Shown piece by piece: positions 10,645-20,259 of a DNA stretch of 64,000 bases. Every line of letters begins with the position of its first letter. The stretch's first letter is position 1. The DNA lies in assembly GCA_019635315.1 (NCBI GenBank), contig JAHBZT010000004.1:186001-250000 (forward strand), written 5' to 3'. This stretch comes from Rubrivivax sp. (GTDB lineage Bacteria; Pseudomonadota; Gammaproteobacteria; Burkholderiales; Burkholderiaceae_C). A program made the position numbers and the translations under genes. The notes below the pieces were generated by a model that saw nothing but the letters and a program-made list of their open reading frames with translations, was not told the DNA's origin and ran no database searches.

Positions 10645-10965
10645 ATGTCCATCGCCGACGACCTGAGCCGACTCGAGGAGATGCGCGTCCGTGGCGCGCT
10701 CAGCGACGAGGAGTTCCAGCGCGCCAAGGCCAGGCTGCTCGACGCCGCCGCGCCGCCCGCGGCCGACAGCCCGGCGGTGCAGGCCATCAACCGCCTGCGC
10801 CGCAGCCGCAGCGACCGCTGGATCGCCGGCGTCTGCGGCGGCCTGGCGGCGGCCACCGGCGTCGAGAGCTGGATCTGGCGCCTCGTCGCCGTCGCGCTGG
10901 CCTTGTTCGGTGGCAGCGGTCTCGTCCTCTATCTCCTGCTGTGGCTGTTCGTTCCGAACGAATAG
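10645..10965 (+). CDS. Small SHOCT-like / PspC-domain membrane protein
   Basis: 106 residues. The N-terminus ([19 protein letters not shown], then FQRAKARLL) matches the short SHOCT pattern, often found at protein ends and thought to mediate oligomerisation. The C-terminal half ([20 protein letters not shown], then a hydrophobic segment ending LLWLFVPNE) is a PspC domain with a membrane-embedded helix. PspC proteins sense or respond to envelope stress in other bacteria. It sits between odhB and lpdA with spacings of 34 and 25 bases, so it is probably co-transcribed. Its role there is unknown, and there is no pspA or pspB in the window. Confidence 0.8.
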   Translation: MSIADDLSRLEEMRVRGALSDEEFQRAKARLLDAAAPPAADSPAVQAINRLRRSRSDRWIAGVCGGLAAATGVESWIWRLVAVALALFGGSGLVLYLLLWLFVPNE

Positions 10966-10990
10966 CGCGGCCTACTGCCCGGAACCCCTC

Positions 10991-12424
<1,434 letters not shown>

Positions 12425-12428
12425 CCCC

Positions 12429-13526
12429 GTGGGGGTCCGCGCGCTCTACGAGGCCACGCTCGCCGAGCGCGGCTACCGCGCCGACGAGGCACAGTTGCGT
12501 GCCATCGCGGCACTGGAGCGCTGCGAGAACGAGTGGGCCGACTACAAGGCGCGGCGCAGCAATGCGGTGACCAAGCTGCTGGTGCGCCCGCCGATCCCGC
12601 GCGGGGTCTACATGCACGGCGGCGTCGGCCGCGGCAAGAGCTTCCTGATGGACTGCTTCTTCCGCAGCGTGCCGCTGACGCGCAAGACGCGGCTGCACTT
12701 CCACGAGTTCATGCGAGAGGTGCACCGCGAGCTGCAGGAGCTCAAGGGCACGGCCAACCCGCTGCAGGAGCTGGGCCGGCGTGTCGCGCGCCGCTTCCGG
12801 CTGATCTGCTTCGACGAATTCTTCGTCGCCGACGTCACCGACGCGATGATCCTGCACCGGCTGCTGGAGGCGCTGTTCGCCAACCGCGTCAGCATCGTCA
12901 CGACGAGCAATTTCCATCCGGACGACCTGTACCCCAACGGCCTGCACCGCGACCGCATCCTGCCGGCCATCGCGCTGCTGAAGCAGCGGCTGGAGGTGAT
13001 CAACGTCGACGCCGGCGTCGACTATCGCCAGCGCACGCTCGAGCAGGTGCAGATGCTGCACACGCCGCTGGGTGAGGCCGCCGATGCCGCGATGGAGGCC
13101 GCCTTCGACCGCCTGGCCGAGGCGCGCGACGAGCCGCCGGTGCTGCATATCGAGCAGCGCGAGATCCGCGCCGTGCGCCGCGCCGGCGGCGTGGTCTGGT
13201 TCGACTTCCGCACGCTGTGCGGCGGCCCGCGCTCGCAGAACGACTACCTGGAGATCGCGTCGCGCTTCCACACCGTGCTGCTGTCCAACGTGCCGCAGAT
13301 GTCGCCGCGGCTGGCCAGCGAGGCGCGCCGCTTCACCTGGCTGGTCGACGTGCTCTACGACCGCCGCGTCAAGCTGATCCTGTCCACCGCGGTGGCGCCG
13401 GAGGCGCTGTACACCGAAGGCCCGCTGGCGCACGAGTTCCCGCGCACGGTGTCGCGCCTGCACGAGATGCAGTCGGCCGAGTACCTGCGCGAGGCGCGGC
13501 GCGAGGTCGACACGTCGCTGACCTGA
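12429..13526 (+). CDS. zapE: Cell division protein ZapE (AFG1-like ATPase)
   Basis: 365 residues, the usual length. The AFG1/ZapE family are P-loop ATPases; ZapE in E. coli acts at the Z-ring late in constriction. The Walker A motif is at about residues 64-71 (GGVGRGKS) and the Walker B at LICFDEFFV near 130. YMHGGVGRGKSFLMD and the downstream FHEFMREVH are typical of the family. The start is GTG only 4 bases after the lpdA stop, so it is probably the last gene of the odh operon. Confidence 0.9.
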   Translation: MGVRALYEATLAERGYRADEAQLRAIAALERCENEWADYKARRSNAVTKLLVRPPIPRGVYMHGGVGRGKSFLMDCFFRSVPLTRKTRLHFHEFMREVHRELQELKGTANPLQELGRRVARRFRLICFDEFFVADVTDAMILHRLLEALFANRVSIVTTSNFHPDDLYPNGLHRDRILPAIALLKQRLEVINVDAGVDYRQRTLEQVQMLHTPLGEAADAAMEAAFDRLAEARDEPPVLHIEQREIRAVRRAGGVVWFDFRTLCGGPRSQNDYLEIASRFHTVLLSNVPQMSPRLASEARRFTWLVDVLYDRRVKLILSTAVAPEALYTEGPLAHEFPRTVSRLHEMQSAEYLREARREVDTSLT

Positions 13527-14099
13527 GCTGAGAACGGGAGCGCGACGGCTTCGGTCTGCTTACGGCGCGTTGCGGACGTCCGGCCCGTGCTTGCTTGTCT
13601 GCGCTTTGCCGCCGTTTCTTCGGACTGCAGGCGCCAGCGCATCGCGCCAGGCGGTACCCGCTGCCGGCTCAGGGTTCCGCGGTCGCCGCCTTCGGCGTCG
13701 ACTTCCCTGCGCTGCTCGCTTCGGGGTCGCGCCGCCCAACTCACTTCGCTCGCTGCGCTCGCTGCGTTCGGACACCGGCGGCGAGTCAGTTGCGGAGGCG
13801 CGCACTGCGTGCGCGCCGACCCCGAAGCTGCGCTGCTCGGCGCTTCACACATCGCCGGCAGCGGGTACCGCCTGGCGCGAGGCCCACCGACAGTGGCATG
13901 CGACCTGGTGGAACGCCACCGCCGGACTCTGGGCGCTGTGGGCTGCCACCGCGCGGCTTCGCTGCGCCAATCTCAGCAGACAAGAGCGACGCCCCGCGAA
14001 CGTCCGCAACGCGCCGCAAGCCCCCAGCCGCCATCCGAGGCCGCTCGAATCGTCGCAGCGCCGGCGGCATGCTCGGCAACTGCTGCGATGATGCGGGTC
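13527..14099. other. Intergenic region holding a nested inverted repeat
   Basis: 573 bases without a convincing gene. Open frames run through it but none has a start, ribosome binding site or recognisable product. It is dominated by the nested inverted repeat listed at 13563-14016. The last 80 bases precede the start of the coiled-coil protein gene. Confidence 0.7.
13563..14016. repeat. Nested inverted-repeat element, about 454 bp, unknown type
   Basis: Four pairs of perfect inverted arms are nested in order: 17 bp (13563-13579 with 14000-14016), 9 bp (13594-13602 with 13976-13984), 27 bp (13642-13668 with 13854-13880) and 11 bp (13719-13729 with 13817-13827). The transcript could fold into one long interrupted hairpin with a central loop of about 90 bases. 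No transposase is present. It could be a non-autonomous element, a large structured RNA or a remnant. The right half is longer than the left between the outer and 27-bp arms, as if it had gained material. Confidence 0.75.
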
Positions 14100-14729
14100 A
14101 TGAGCGCCGGTTGCGTGATCCGTGCGGCAGCGCCGACCTGGACGCTGCTGGCCCTGATCCTGGTCGTGCTGCCGCCGGTGTGGGCCGAAGACGAGCGTGC
14201 GCGCATCGCGGCCGAGCGCCAGTCGCTGACGGAGCGTTTCACCGCCGAGGAGTCGGCCTGCAGGACACGCTTCGCGGTCAATGCCTGTCTGGAGGACGTG
14301 CGCGCACGCCGTCGGGCGGCCCTGGCGCCTTTGCGCGAGCGTGAACTGCGGCTGGCCGAGGCCGAGCGCCAGCGGCGCGCCGCAGAGCGCCGGGCAGCGA
14401 TCGAGGCACGCCGGCGCGGCGCCGCCGAACGCCCGGCGCCAGCGGCCGAACTGCGGCTGCGCGAGCCACAGGCGGCCCTGCCGGCCACCTCGGCACCGTT
14501 GCCGGCGACGGCCACCGAGGCGGCCGCGGCACGGATGCAGGCCGAGGCGCAGGCACAGGCACGGCGCGACGCCCGTGCGGCGCAGCGTGTGCAGGAGGCG
14601 CGGCAGCGCGAGCGCGAGGCCGCCGAGGCGCAGGAGCGCGTGCGCCGGAGACAGGCCGAGCGCGAGGCGGCGGGCAGGTCGGCGGCACCGATGCCGGCAC
14701 CGCGCCGGGCGAGCGATGCCGGCCGCTGA
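14100..14729 (+). CDS. Exported Ala/Arg/Glu-rich coiled-coil protein, hypothetical
   Basis: 209 residues from the ATG at 14100; in-frame ATGs at 14088 and 14091 are alternatives. A signal peptide or anchor (TWTLLALILVVLPPVWAED) is followed by a charged segment with two cysteines (ESACRTRFAVNACLEDVRAR) that could form a disulfide, and then by long Arg/Ala/Glu-rich heptad-like helix. The cysteine pair directly before a basic coiled coil is the only distinctive feature. I do not recognise the function. Convergent with the PP2C phosphatase gene, 40 bases between the stops. Confidence 0.65.
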   Translation: MSAGCVIRAAAPTWTLLALILVVLPPVWAEDERARIAAERQSLTERFTAEESACRTRFAVNACLEDVRARRRAALAPLRERELRLAEAERQRRAAERRAAIEARRRGAAERPAPAAELRLREPQAALPATSAPLPATATEAAAARMQAEAQAQARRDARAAQRVQEARQREREAAEAQERVRRRQAEREAAGRSAAPMPAPRRASDAGR

Positions 14730-14769
14730 GGCCGGCGCGCCTGCGGCGCCGGTGCCTGCCGGCAGCTAG

Positions 14770-15540
14770 CTAGCGCAGCGGGTCGATGCGCGCGAGCGCC
14801 AGCGACAGGTTGTCGCCGCCGCCGCGCGCGCGCTGGCGCGCCTTGTTGATCAGCATCTCGCTGGCTTCGCGCGGCGGCAGCGCGTGCAGGATGGCGCCGA
14901 TCTCCTTGGGCGTGAAGTAGTGCCACAGCCCGTCGCTGCAGGCCAGCATCGTGTCGCCGAATTCCAGGCGGTCGATGTGCCAGGGCGTGATCGGCGGGTC
15001 GGCATGGGTGCCCAGGCAGCCGGTCAGCAGGTTGGCCTGCGGGTGGGCGTTGGCGGCCTCCTCGCTGAGCTTGCCTTCGTCGATCAGGCGCTGCACGAAC
15101 GAGTGGTCCACCGTGCGCTTCATCAGCTCGGCGCCGCGGAAATGGTAGACGCGCGAATCGCCGGCGTGGATCACGTCGCACTCCAGCGAGGGGCCGATCA
15201 GGAACGCGGCCACGGTGCTGTGCGGTTCCTCCTCGGCGGTGATCGCGGTCAGCTTGATCATCAGGTGCGATTCCTGCACCAGTTGCTTGAGCATCTCGGA
15301 CGCCGGGTCCTGCCCGGGCACGAAACGCTCGAAGATCTGGCGCGCGGTCAGCAGCACCTGGTCGGCGGCCTTGCGCCCGCCGCTCTTGCCGCCCATGCCG
15401 TCGGCGACGACGGCCAGCACCGCGCCGCTGCTGCGCGGGTGCACGATGACCTCGACCTGGTCCTGCTGGTACGCGCGGTCGCCCCGGTGCAGGCCGGTCG
15501 CGGCGCTGAAGCGGAAGGACTGGGTCACGGCTGCAGGCAT
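14770..15540 (-). CDS. PP2C-family protein serine/threonine phosphatase
   Basis: 256 residues, a single-domain bacterial PPM/PP2C phosphatase that removes phosphate from Ser/Thr residues with two Mg/Mn ions. The metal-binding motifs are present in order: RGDRAYQQDQ near residue 20 (family form RxxNqD), VVADGMGG (Asp47), HAGDSRVYHF, LACSDGLWHY and GGGDNLSLAL at the C-terminus. No signal peptide or membrane segment, so it is cytoplasmic. No cognate kinase or FHA-domain gene lies beside it. Divergent from the DUF465 gene, with 44 bases between the two starts. Confidence 0.93.
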   Translation of the reverse strand: MPAAVTQSFRFSAATGLHRGDRAYQQDQVEVIVHPRSSGAVLAVVADGMGGKSGGRKAADQVLLTARQIFERFVPGQDPASEMLKQLVQESHLMIKLTAITAEEEPHSTVAAFLIGPSLECDVIHAGDSRVYHFRGAELMKRTVDHSFVQRLIDEGKLSEEAANAHPQANLLTGCLGTHADPPITPWHIDRLEFGDTMLACSDGLWHYFTPKEIGAILHALPPREASEMLINKARQRARGGGDNLSLALARIDPLR

Positions 15541-15584
15541 CCGGCGGACTATAAACTCGGGCCCCAGCCGCCAAGCGTGCAGCA

Positions 15585-15797
15585 ATGGACGAGAACCTGC
15601 ATTCCCCGCAGCGCCGGCTGATCGAGCTGCGCATCGAGCACGCCGACCTCGACGACCTGATCGACCGCAACGGGCCCGACGGCCGCAACGGCCCGGGCGA
15701 CGACCTCGTGCTGCGCCGGCTGAAGAAGCGCCGCCTGCTGCTGCGCGACCAGATCGCGCGCCTGGAGAGCCAGCTCGAACCGCCGGAGCCGGCGTGA
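15585..15797 (+). CDS. DUF465 (YdcH-like) small protein
   Basis: 70 residues. Pattern LIELRIEHADLDDLIDR, then DLVLRRLKKRRLLLRDQI and ARLESQL, matches the DUF465 family of small helical-hairpin proteins. Their function is unknown. The start lies 44 bases from the divergent phosphatase start, so the two share a regulatory region. The stop runs directly into the dispersed repeat at 15801. Confidence 0.85.
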   Translation: MDENLHSPQRRLIELRIEHADLDDLIDRNGPDGRNGPGDDLVLRRLKKRRLLLRDQIARLESQLEPPEPA

Positions 15798-15800
15798 ACG

Positions 15801-15954
15801 CGGGCCCCCACGCTCCCTCCCGGTCGCTGCCTTGCAGGCCGCGCCGGGCCAGTGGCCCGGCCCCTCGCCCGGCACATGTCGTCCACCGGACGGCATGTGT
15901 CCGGGCTCGGCCCCCCGAGGGGGCGTTGCCGACGGACCGGCAGAGCCGGATCCG
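15801..15954 (+). repeat. Dispersed intergenic repeat, copy A, interrupted
   Basis: The two ends match copy B at 23960-24036: the left part has gcccccacgct and cggtcgctgcc, the right part has ccccccgaggggg, then cggaccgg and agccggatccg. About 78 bases (15832-15909) separate the two parts. That insert holds a perfect 8-bp hairpin (ccgggcca/tggcccgg) and an imperfect one around cacatg. It sits between DUF465 and dinG. Confidence 0.7.
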
Positions 15955-16014
15955 TGGCAATCCTGAGCTGGGTCGCGGTTCGCGGTCGATGGTGGCGGCG
16001 TCCGACGAGAACGC

Positions 16015-17967
16015 GTGACGAACGACCTGGCCGCATCCGTCGCGCGCGCCTTCGCCGCCGACGGGCCGCTGGCGCAGGCCGATGCGCGCTTCCTGCCGCG
16101 TGAGGCGCAGGACCGCATGGCGCTGGCGGTGGCGCAGGCGATCGAGGACCGTGCGGCGCTGGTCGCCGAGGCCGGCACCGGCGTCGGCAAGACCTTCGCC
16201 TACCTGGTGCCGCTGCTGCTGGCCGGGCGGCGCGCGCTGGTCAGCACCGCCACCAAGAGCCTGCAGGACCAGCTGTACCTGCGCGACCTGCCGCGCCTGG
16301 CCGACGCGCTGAAGGTGCCGGCGCGCATCGCGCTGCTGAAGGGACGCGCCAGCTACCTGTGCCGGCACCGCCTGGCCGAGGCGGCCGTGTCGGCGCAGCT
16401 GCCGGACCGCTTCGCGGTGCGCGCGCTGCACCGCGTGCAGCAGTGGGCGCAGGCCACGACGACCGGCGACCTGGCCGAGGTCGAAGGCCTGGACGAGCGC
16501 AGTCCGGTGATCCCGCTGGTCAGCTCCACGCGCGACAACTGCCTGGGCAGCGACTGCCCCGAGTACCGGGCCTGCCACGTGATGCAGGCGCGGCGCGAGG
16601 CGATGGCGGCCGACCTGGTGGTCGTCAACCACCACCTGTTTTTCGCCGACCTGGCGCTGCGCGACAGCGGCGTCGCCGAGCTGCTGCCGACGGTGGACGC
16701 CGCGGTCTTCGACGAGGCGCACCAGCTCGTCGAGGCCGGCGTGCAGTTTCTCGGCACCCAGCTCGCCACCGGGCAGGCGATCGAGCTCGGGCGCGACCTG
16801 CTGGCAGTGGGCCTGGCCCATGCACGCGGGCTGCAGCCCTGGTCGGAGCTGCAGACGGGCATCGAGCGCGCCGCGCGCGAACTGCGCCTGGCCTGCGCCG
16901 GCAGCGTGCGCGAGGTGCGCGGCGTGCTGAAACGGCGCTGGGACGAAGCCGCCGACGCGCTGCCGGCACCGCTGCAGGCGCTGGCCAGCGCGGCCACGGC
17001 CGCCGCGCAGGCGGCCGAGTCGGTGGCCGAGACGGCACCGGACTTCCTGCGCCTGCAGCAGCGCGCGCTGCACGTCGCGGCGCTGGCCGCGCGCTTCGAG
17101 CAGCCAGCCGCCGAGGGCCATGTGCGCTGGGTCGACCTGACGCCGCAGCAGGCCCGGCTGGTCGAGTCGCCGCTGGACATCCGCGAGATGCTGACGCAGC
17201 AGCGCACGCTGGCACCCAAGGCCTGGGTCTTCACCTCGGCGACGCTGGGCGACGACGAGCGGTTGAGCTGGTTCACCGCCGGCACCGGCCTGGAAGACGC
17301 GAGCACGCTGCGCGTCGGCAGCCCCTTCGACTATGCGGCCCATGCGCGCGTGTGGGTGCCGCCGCGGCTGCCGCTGCCCAACGCGCCGGGTCACCCGGCG
17401 GCCGTCGGCGCGCTGGCGGCACGGCTGGCCACGGCGCTGGGCGGCCGCACCTTCGTGCTGACGACCACGCTGCGCGTGCTGCCGCAGATCGCCGACGCCA
17501 TCGCGGCGCAGGCCGGCGGCCTGACCGTTCTGGTGCAGGGCAGCGAGCCGCGGCGCACGCTGCTGCAGCGCTACCGCGACGGCCGCGGCTCGGTGCTCGT
17601 CGGCTCGCAGAGTTTCTGGGAGGGCATCGACATGCCGGGCGACGCGCTGCAGTGCGTGGTCATCGACAAGCTGCCGTTCCCGCCGCCGAACGACCCGCTG
17701 GTCGAGGCCCGCGTGCGCCAGCTGCGCGCGCAGGGGCGCAACCCCTTCGACGCCTATTTCGTCGCCGAGGCCGCGGTGTCGCTGAAGCAGGGCGCCGGGC
17801 GGCTGATCCGCAGCGAGAGCGACCGCGGCCTGCTCGTGCTGTGCGACCCGCGGCTGCGCCAGATGGGCTACGGGCGCCGGCTGCTGGCGGCGCTGCCGCC
17901 GATGGGCGTGCTGGACGGCGAGGACGAAGCCCTGGACTGGCTGCGCGAACTGGCGGCGGCGCATTGA
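16015..17967 (+). CDS. dinG: ATP-dependent DNA helicase, DinG/YoaA (XPD-like) family
   Basis: 650 residues, close to the family norm. Superfamily 2 helicase: Walker A AGTGVGKT at residues 53-60, DEAH box at 233-236 (VFDEAHQ), and the C-terminal motif QSFWEGIDMPGD. Cysteines for a [4Fe-4S] cluster are visible between the Walker motifs (SYLCRHR and NCLGSDCPEYRACH). Such enzymes unwind forked DNA and R-loops. Of the two E. coli paralogues YoaA and DinG, I cannot decide which is closer. The start is GTG at 16015 with no strong ribosome binding site. Confidence 0.88.
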   Translation: MTNDLAASVARAFAADGPLAQADARFLPREAQDRMALAVAQAIEDRAALVAEAGTGVGKTFAYLVPLLLAGRRALVSTATKSLQDQLYLRDLPRLADALKVPARIALLKGRASYLCRHRLAEAAVSAQLPDRFAVRALHRVQQWAQATTTGDLAEVEGLDERSPVIPLVSSTRDNCLGSDCPEYRACHVMQARREAMAADLVVVNHHLFFADLALRDSGVAELLPTVDAAVFDEAHQLVEAGVQFLGTQLATGQAIELGRDLLAVGLAHARGLQPWSELQTGIERAARELRLACAGSVREVRGVLKRRWDEAADALPAPLQALASAATAAAQAAESVAETAPDFLRLQQRALHVAALAARFEQPAAEGHVRWVDLTPQQARLVESPLDIREMLTQQRTLAPKAWVFTSATLGDDERLSWFTAGTGLEDASTLRVGSPFDYAAHARVWVPPRLPLPNAPGHPAAVGALAARLATALGGRTFVLTTTLRVLPQIADAIAAQAGGLTVLVQGSEPRRTLLQRYRDGRGSVLVGSQSFWEGIDMPGDALQCVVIDKLPFPPPNDPLVEARVRQLRAQGRNPFDAYFVAEAAVSLKQGAGRLIRSESDRGLLVLCDPRLRQMGYGRRLLAALPPMGVLDGEDEALDWLRELAAAH

Positions 17968-18033
17968 GGCGCCGACGGGACCGCCGCGGCCGCGGCGGCC
18001 GCCGCGCCTGCGGGCACCGCTGGGCGGTTCAGC

Positions 18034-18855
18034 CTACTGCCAGAACCGCCACCAGGACTTGTTGCGCGCGTCCAGGCCGCGCGTCAGGAAGGCGCTGTCC
18101 GGAAAGTTCCGGCGCAGCACGCGGTCGGCGGCATCGCGCAGCTCGGTCAGGCCCAGCTTGTCGTAGCTCTGCACCATCAGGTACAGCGCCTCCTCGGCGG
18201 CCGGGGCGTGCTGGAACTCGGCCACCGCCTGCTGCGCGCGGTTGGCCGCGGCGACATAGGCACCGCGCCGGTAGTAGTAGCGCGCGACATGCACCTCGTA
18301 GCTGGCCAGCGTGTTGACGATGTAGTTCATGCGCGCGCGCGCATCCTCGGCGTAGCGCGAGTTCGGAAACTGCTCGACGAGCTGGCGGAAGGCCTGCCAG
18401 GCGTCGCGCGAGGCCCGCTGGTCGCGCTCGGACAGGTCCTGGCCGGCCAGGGTGCCCAGCAGGCCCAGGTTGTCGTTGAAGTTGATCACGCCGCGCAGGT
18501 ACAGCGCGTAGTCCAGCGCCGGGCTGGACGGATTGAGCTTGATGAAGCGGTCGATGGTCGTCAGCGCCGATTCGCGTTCGCCGCTGCGCCAGTGCATGTA
18601 GGCCATGTCCAGCTGCGCCTGCTGCGCCAGCAGCGTGCCGGCCGCCAGGCCCTCGACGCGCTCCATGGACTTGATCGCGCGGTCCCAGCTGCCCGCGGCC
18701 ATCTCCTCGCGGGCCTCGGCATACAATTTTTCGGCCGCGCCGCTGGTCGGCAATTCGTTCGGCGAACTGCCGCAACCCGCCAGCAGCAGCCCGGACAGCA
18801 GCACCGGCAGCGCCACGAGAAGGCGCAGGACGCGCGACGACGGGAGATCGGACAT
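18034..18855 (-). CDS. bamD: Outer membrane assembly lipoprotein BamD
   Basis: 273 residues. Lipoprotein signal with lipobox LLLAGC (Cys28), then TPR-like helical repeats: KLYAEAREEMAAGSWDRAIK, LAQQAQLDMAYMHW, LDYALYLRGVINF and a final LYLMVQSYDKLGL. It is the essential helper lipoprotein of the BamA complex that folds outer-membrane proteins. The length and the RFPNSxYA-like segment (EQFPNSRYAEDARARM) fit the family. Convergent with dinG and divergent from rluD. bamA and bamB are elsewhere in the window. Confidence 0.95.
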   Translation of the reverse strand: MSDLPSSRVLRLLVALPVLLSGLLLAGCGSSPNELPTSGAAEKLYAEAREEMAAGSWDRAIKSMERVEGLAAGTLLAQQAQLDMAYMHWRSGERESALTTIDRFIKLNPSSPALDYALYLRGVINFNDNLGLLGTLAGQDLSERDQRASRDAWQAFRQLVEQFPNSRYAEDARARMNYIVNTLASYEVHVARYYYRRGAYVAAANRAQQAVAEFQHAPAAEEALYLMVQSYDKLGLTELRDAADRVLRRNFPDSAFLTRGLDARNKSWWRFWQ

Positions 18856-18979
18856 CGGCAAGGGCTCGGCGAAGACGGCAGGCGCGAACGGCACTGGAGC
18901 CGGCGATTGTAGCCAGCCACCCCCGTCCGATTTCCGCGCGGCGCAGGCGGTCGATGCCGCCGCGCCGGGTCTGCCGCCG

Positions 18980-20023
18980 GTGGCTGCCGAGGCGGCCGAC
19001 GACCTTGCCGGCGACGAACTCGACACCGCGGCCGAGACCTTCGAGACGCGGGAGGCCGAGGTCGCGGCCGCGCTGCACGGCGAGCGGCTGGACAAGGTGC
19101 TGGTCGCGCTGGCGCCGGAATTCTCGCGCAGCCACCTGCAGTCGCTGATCGAGCGCGGCCATGTCGCGCTGGACGGCACGCCGGCGACGACCGCGTCGCG
19201 CCGCCTGCGCGCCGGCCAGCGCGTGCGCCTGGAACTCGTGCCCACCGACGAGAGCCGCGCCTTCCGGCCGCAGACCATGCCGCTCGTCGTGCTGTACGAG
19301 GACGAGCACCTGCTCGTCGTCGACAAGCCCGTGGGCCTGGTCGTGCACCCGGCGCCCGGGCACTGGTCGGGCACGCTGCTCAACGGCCTGCTGGCCTGGC
19401 ACGCGGCGGCGGCGACGCTGCCGCGCGGCGGCATCGTGCACCGTCTGGACAAGGACACCTCGGGGCTGATGCTGGTCGGCAAGTCGCTGCCGGCGGTGAC
19501 CGCGCTGGTGCGCGACATCGCGGCGCGGCAGGTGCACCGGCGCTATCTGGCGATCGCGCATGGCGTGCCGGCCACGGCCGCCTTCAGCATCGAGGCGCCG
19601 ATCGCGCGCGACCCGCTCTCGCGCGTGCGCATGGCCGTCGTGCCCGGCGGACGGCCCGCGCGCACCGACGTGCAGCGGCTCGGCGCGCTGGGCCAGGGGC
19701 GCGACGCGGTGAGCGCGCTCGCGTGCACGCTGCACACCGGGCGCACGCACCAGATCCGCGTCCACCTCGCTTCGCGTGGCCACCCGCTGGTCGGCGACCT
19801 GCTGTACGGCGGCCGGCCGGCGCTGGGCCTGCAGCGCCAGGCCCTGCATGCCACCGAGCTGCGGCTGGCGCACCCGATCACGCGCGCAGCGCTGCACTTG
19901 CGCTGCGCGCCGCCGCCGGACTTCGCCGCCGCCTGGGCACTGGTGCTGCCGCAGCGCGCGGGTGCGGCCGCTTCGGCCGCGGCGGGCGCCAGGCCCGGCG
20001 CGGGTTCTCCCGGCGGCCGCTGA
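18980..20023 (+). CDS. rluD: 23S rRNA pseudouridine synthase RluD
   Basis: About 347 residues from the GTG at 18980, which is my choice and uncertain, because the open frame extends further upstream without a better start. An S4 RNA-binding domain (GERLDKVLVALAPEFSRSHL) precedes the catalytic domain with HRLDKDTSGLML (Asp157 in this numbering), then HTGRTHQIRVHL and GHPLVGDLLYGG. It makes pseudouridines in helix 69 of 23S rRNA. Divergent from bamD; the bamD-rluD pair is common in Proteobacteria. Confidence 0.92.
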   Translation: MAAEAADDLAGDELDTAAETFETREAEVAAALHGERLDKVLVALAPEFSRSHLQSLIERGHVALDGTPATTASRRLRAGQRVRLELVPTDESRAFRPQTMPLVVLYEDEHLLVVDKPVGLVVHPAPGHWSGTLLNGLLAWHAAAATLPRGGIVHRLDKDTSGLMLVGKSLPAVTALVRDIAARQVHRRYLAIAHGVPATAAFSIEAPIARDPLSRVRMAVVPGGRPARTDVQRLGALGQGRDAVSALACTLHTGRTHQIRVHLASRGHPLVGDLLYGGRPALGLQRQALHATELRLAHPITRAALHLRCAPPPDFAAAWALVLPQRAGAAASAAAGARPGAGSPGGR

Positions 20024-20047
20024 GCGCCCGCATGCGCAGCGGGCCGC

Positions 20048-20053
20048 TACAAT
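20048..20053 (+). promoter_or_regulatory. Candidate -10 box upstream of scpB
   Basis: TACAAT, a near-consensus sigma-70 -10 box, lies in the gap between rluD and scpB about 210 bases before the scpB start. No matching -35 is visible. Confidence 0.35.
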
Positions 20054-20259
20054 AGCGCCTGAAGTCAGTGCCGACGGCCGCGCTTGCGCGCCGCGCCTGA
20101 ACGAGCAGCAGCCCGGCCCGCCGCGACGCGATCGACCCGCATGGTGGCGCCGGCCTGGCAGATCCGCGCCCGCGGCCCCACCCCGGCCAGGCGCCCCTCC
20201 GCAGTCCGGACATCACCGACAGCCACCGCCGCGCGGTGGCCACGCAGCACCCGCAGTTC

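Noticed and set aside
10645-10965. A full phage-shock (psp) operon
   Set aside because: Only one PspC-domain protein is present; no pspA, pspB or pspF.
13587-14087. Coding extension of the 14100 gene through the inverted repeat
   Set aside because: The open frame extends upstream, but the signal peptide begins at 14100 and the upstream part has no ribosome binding site and overlaps the palindromic arms.
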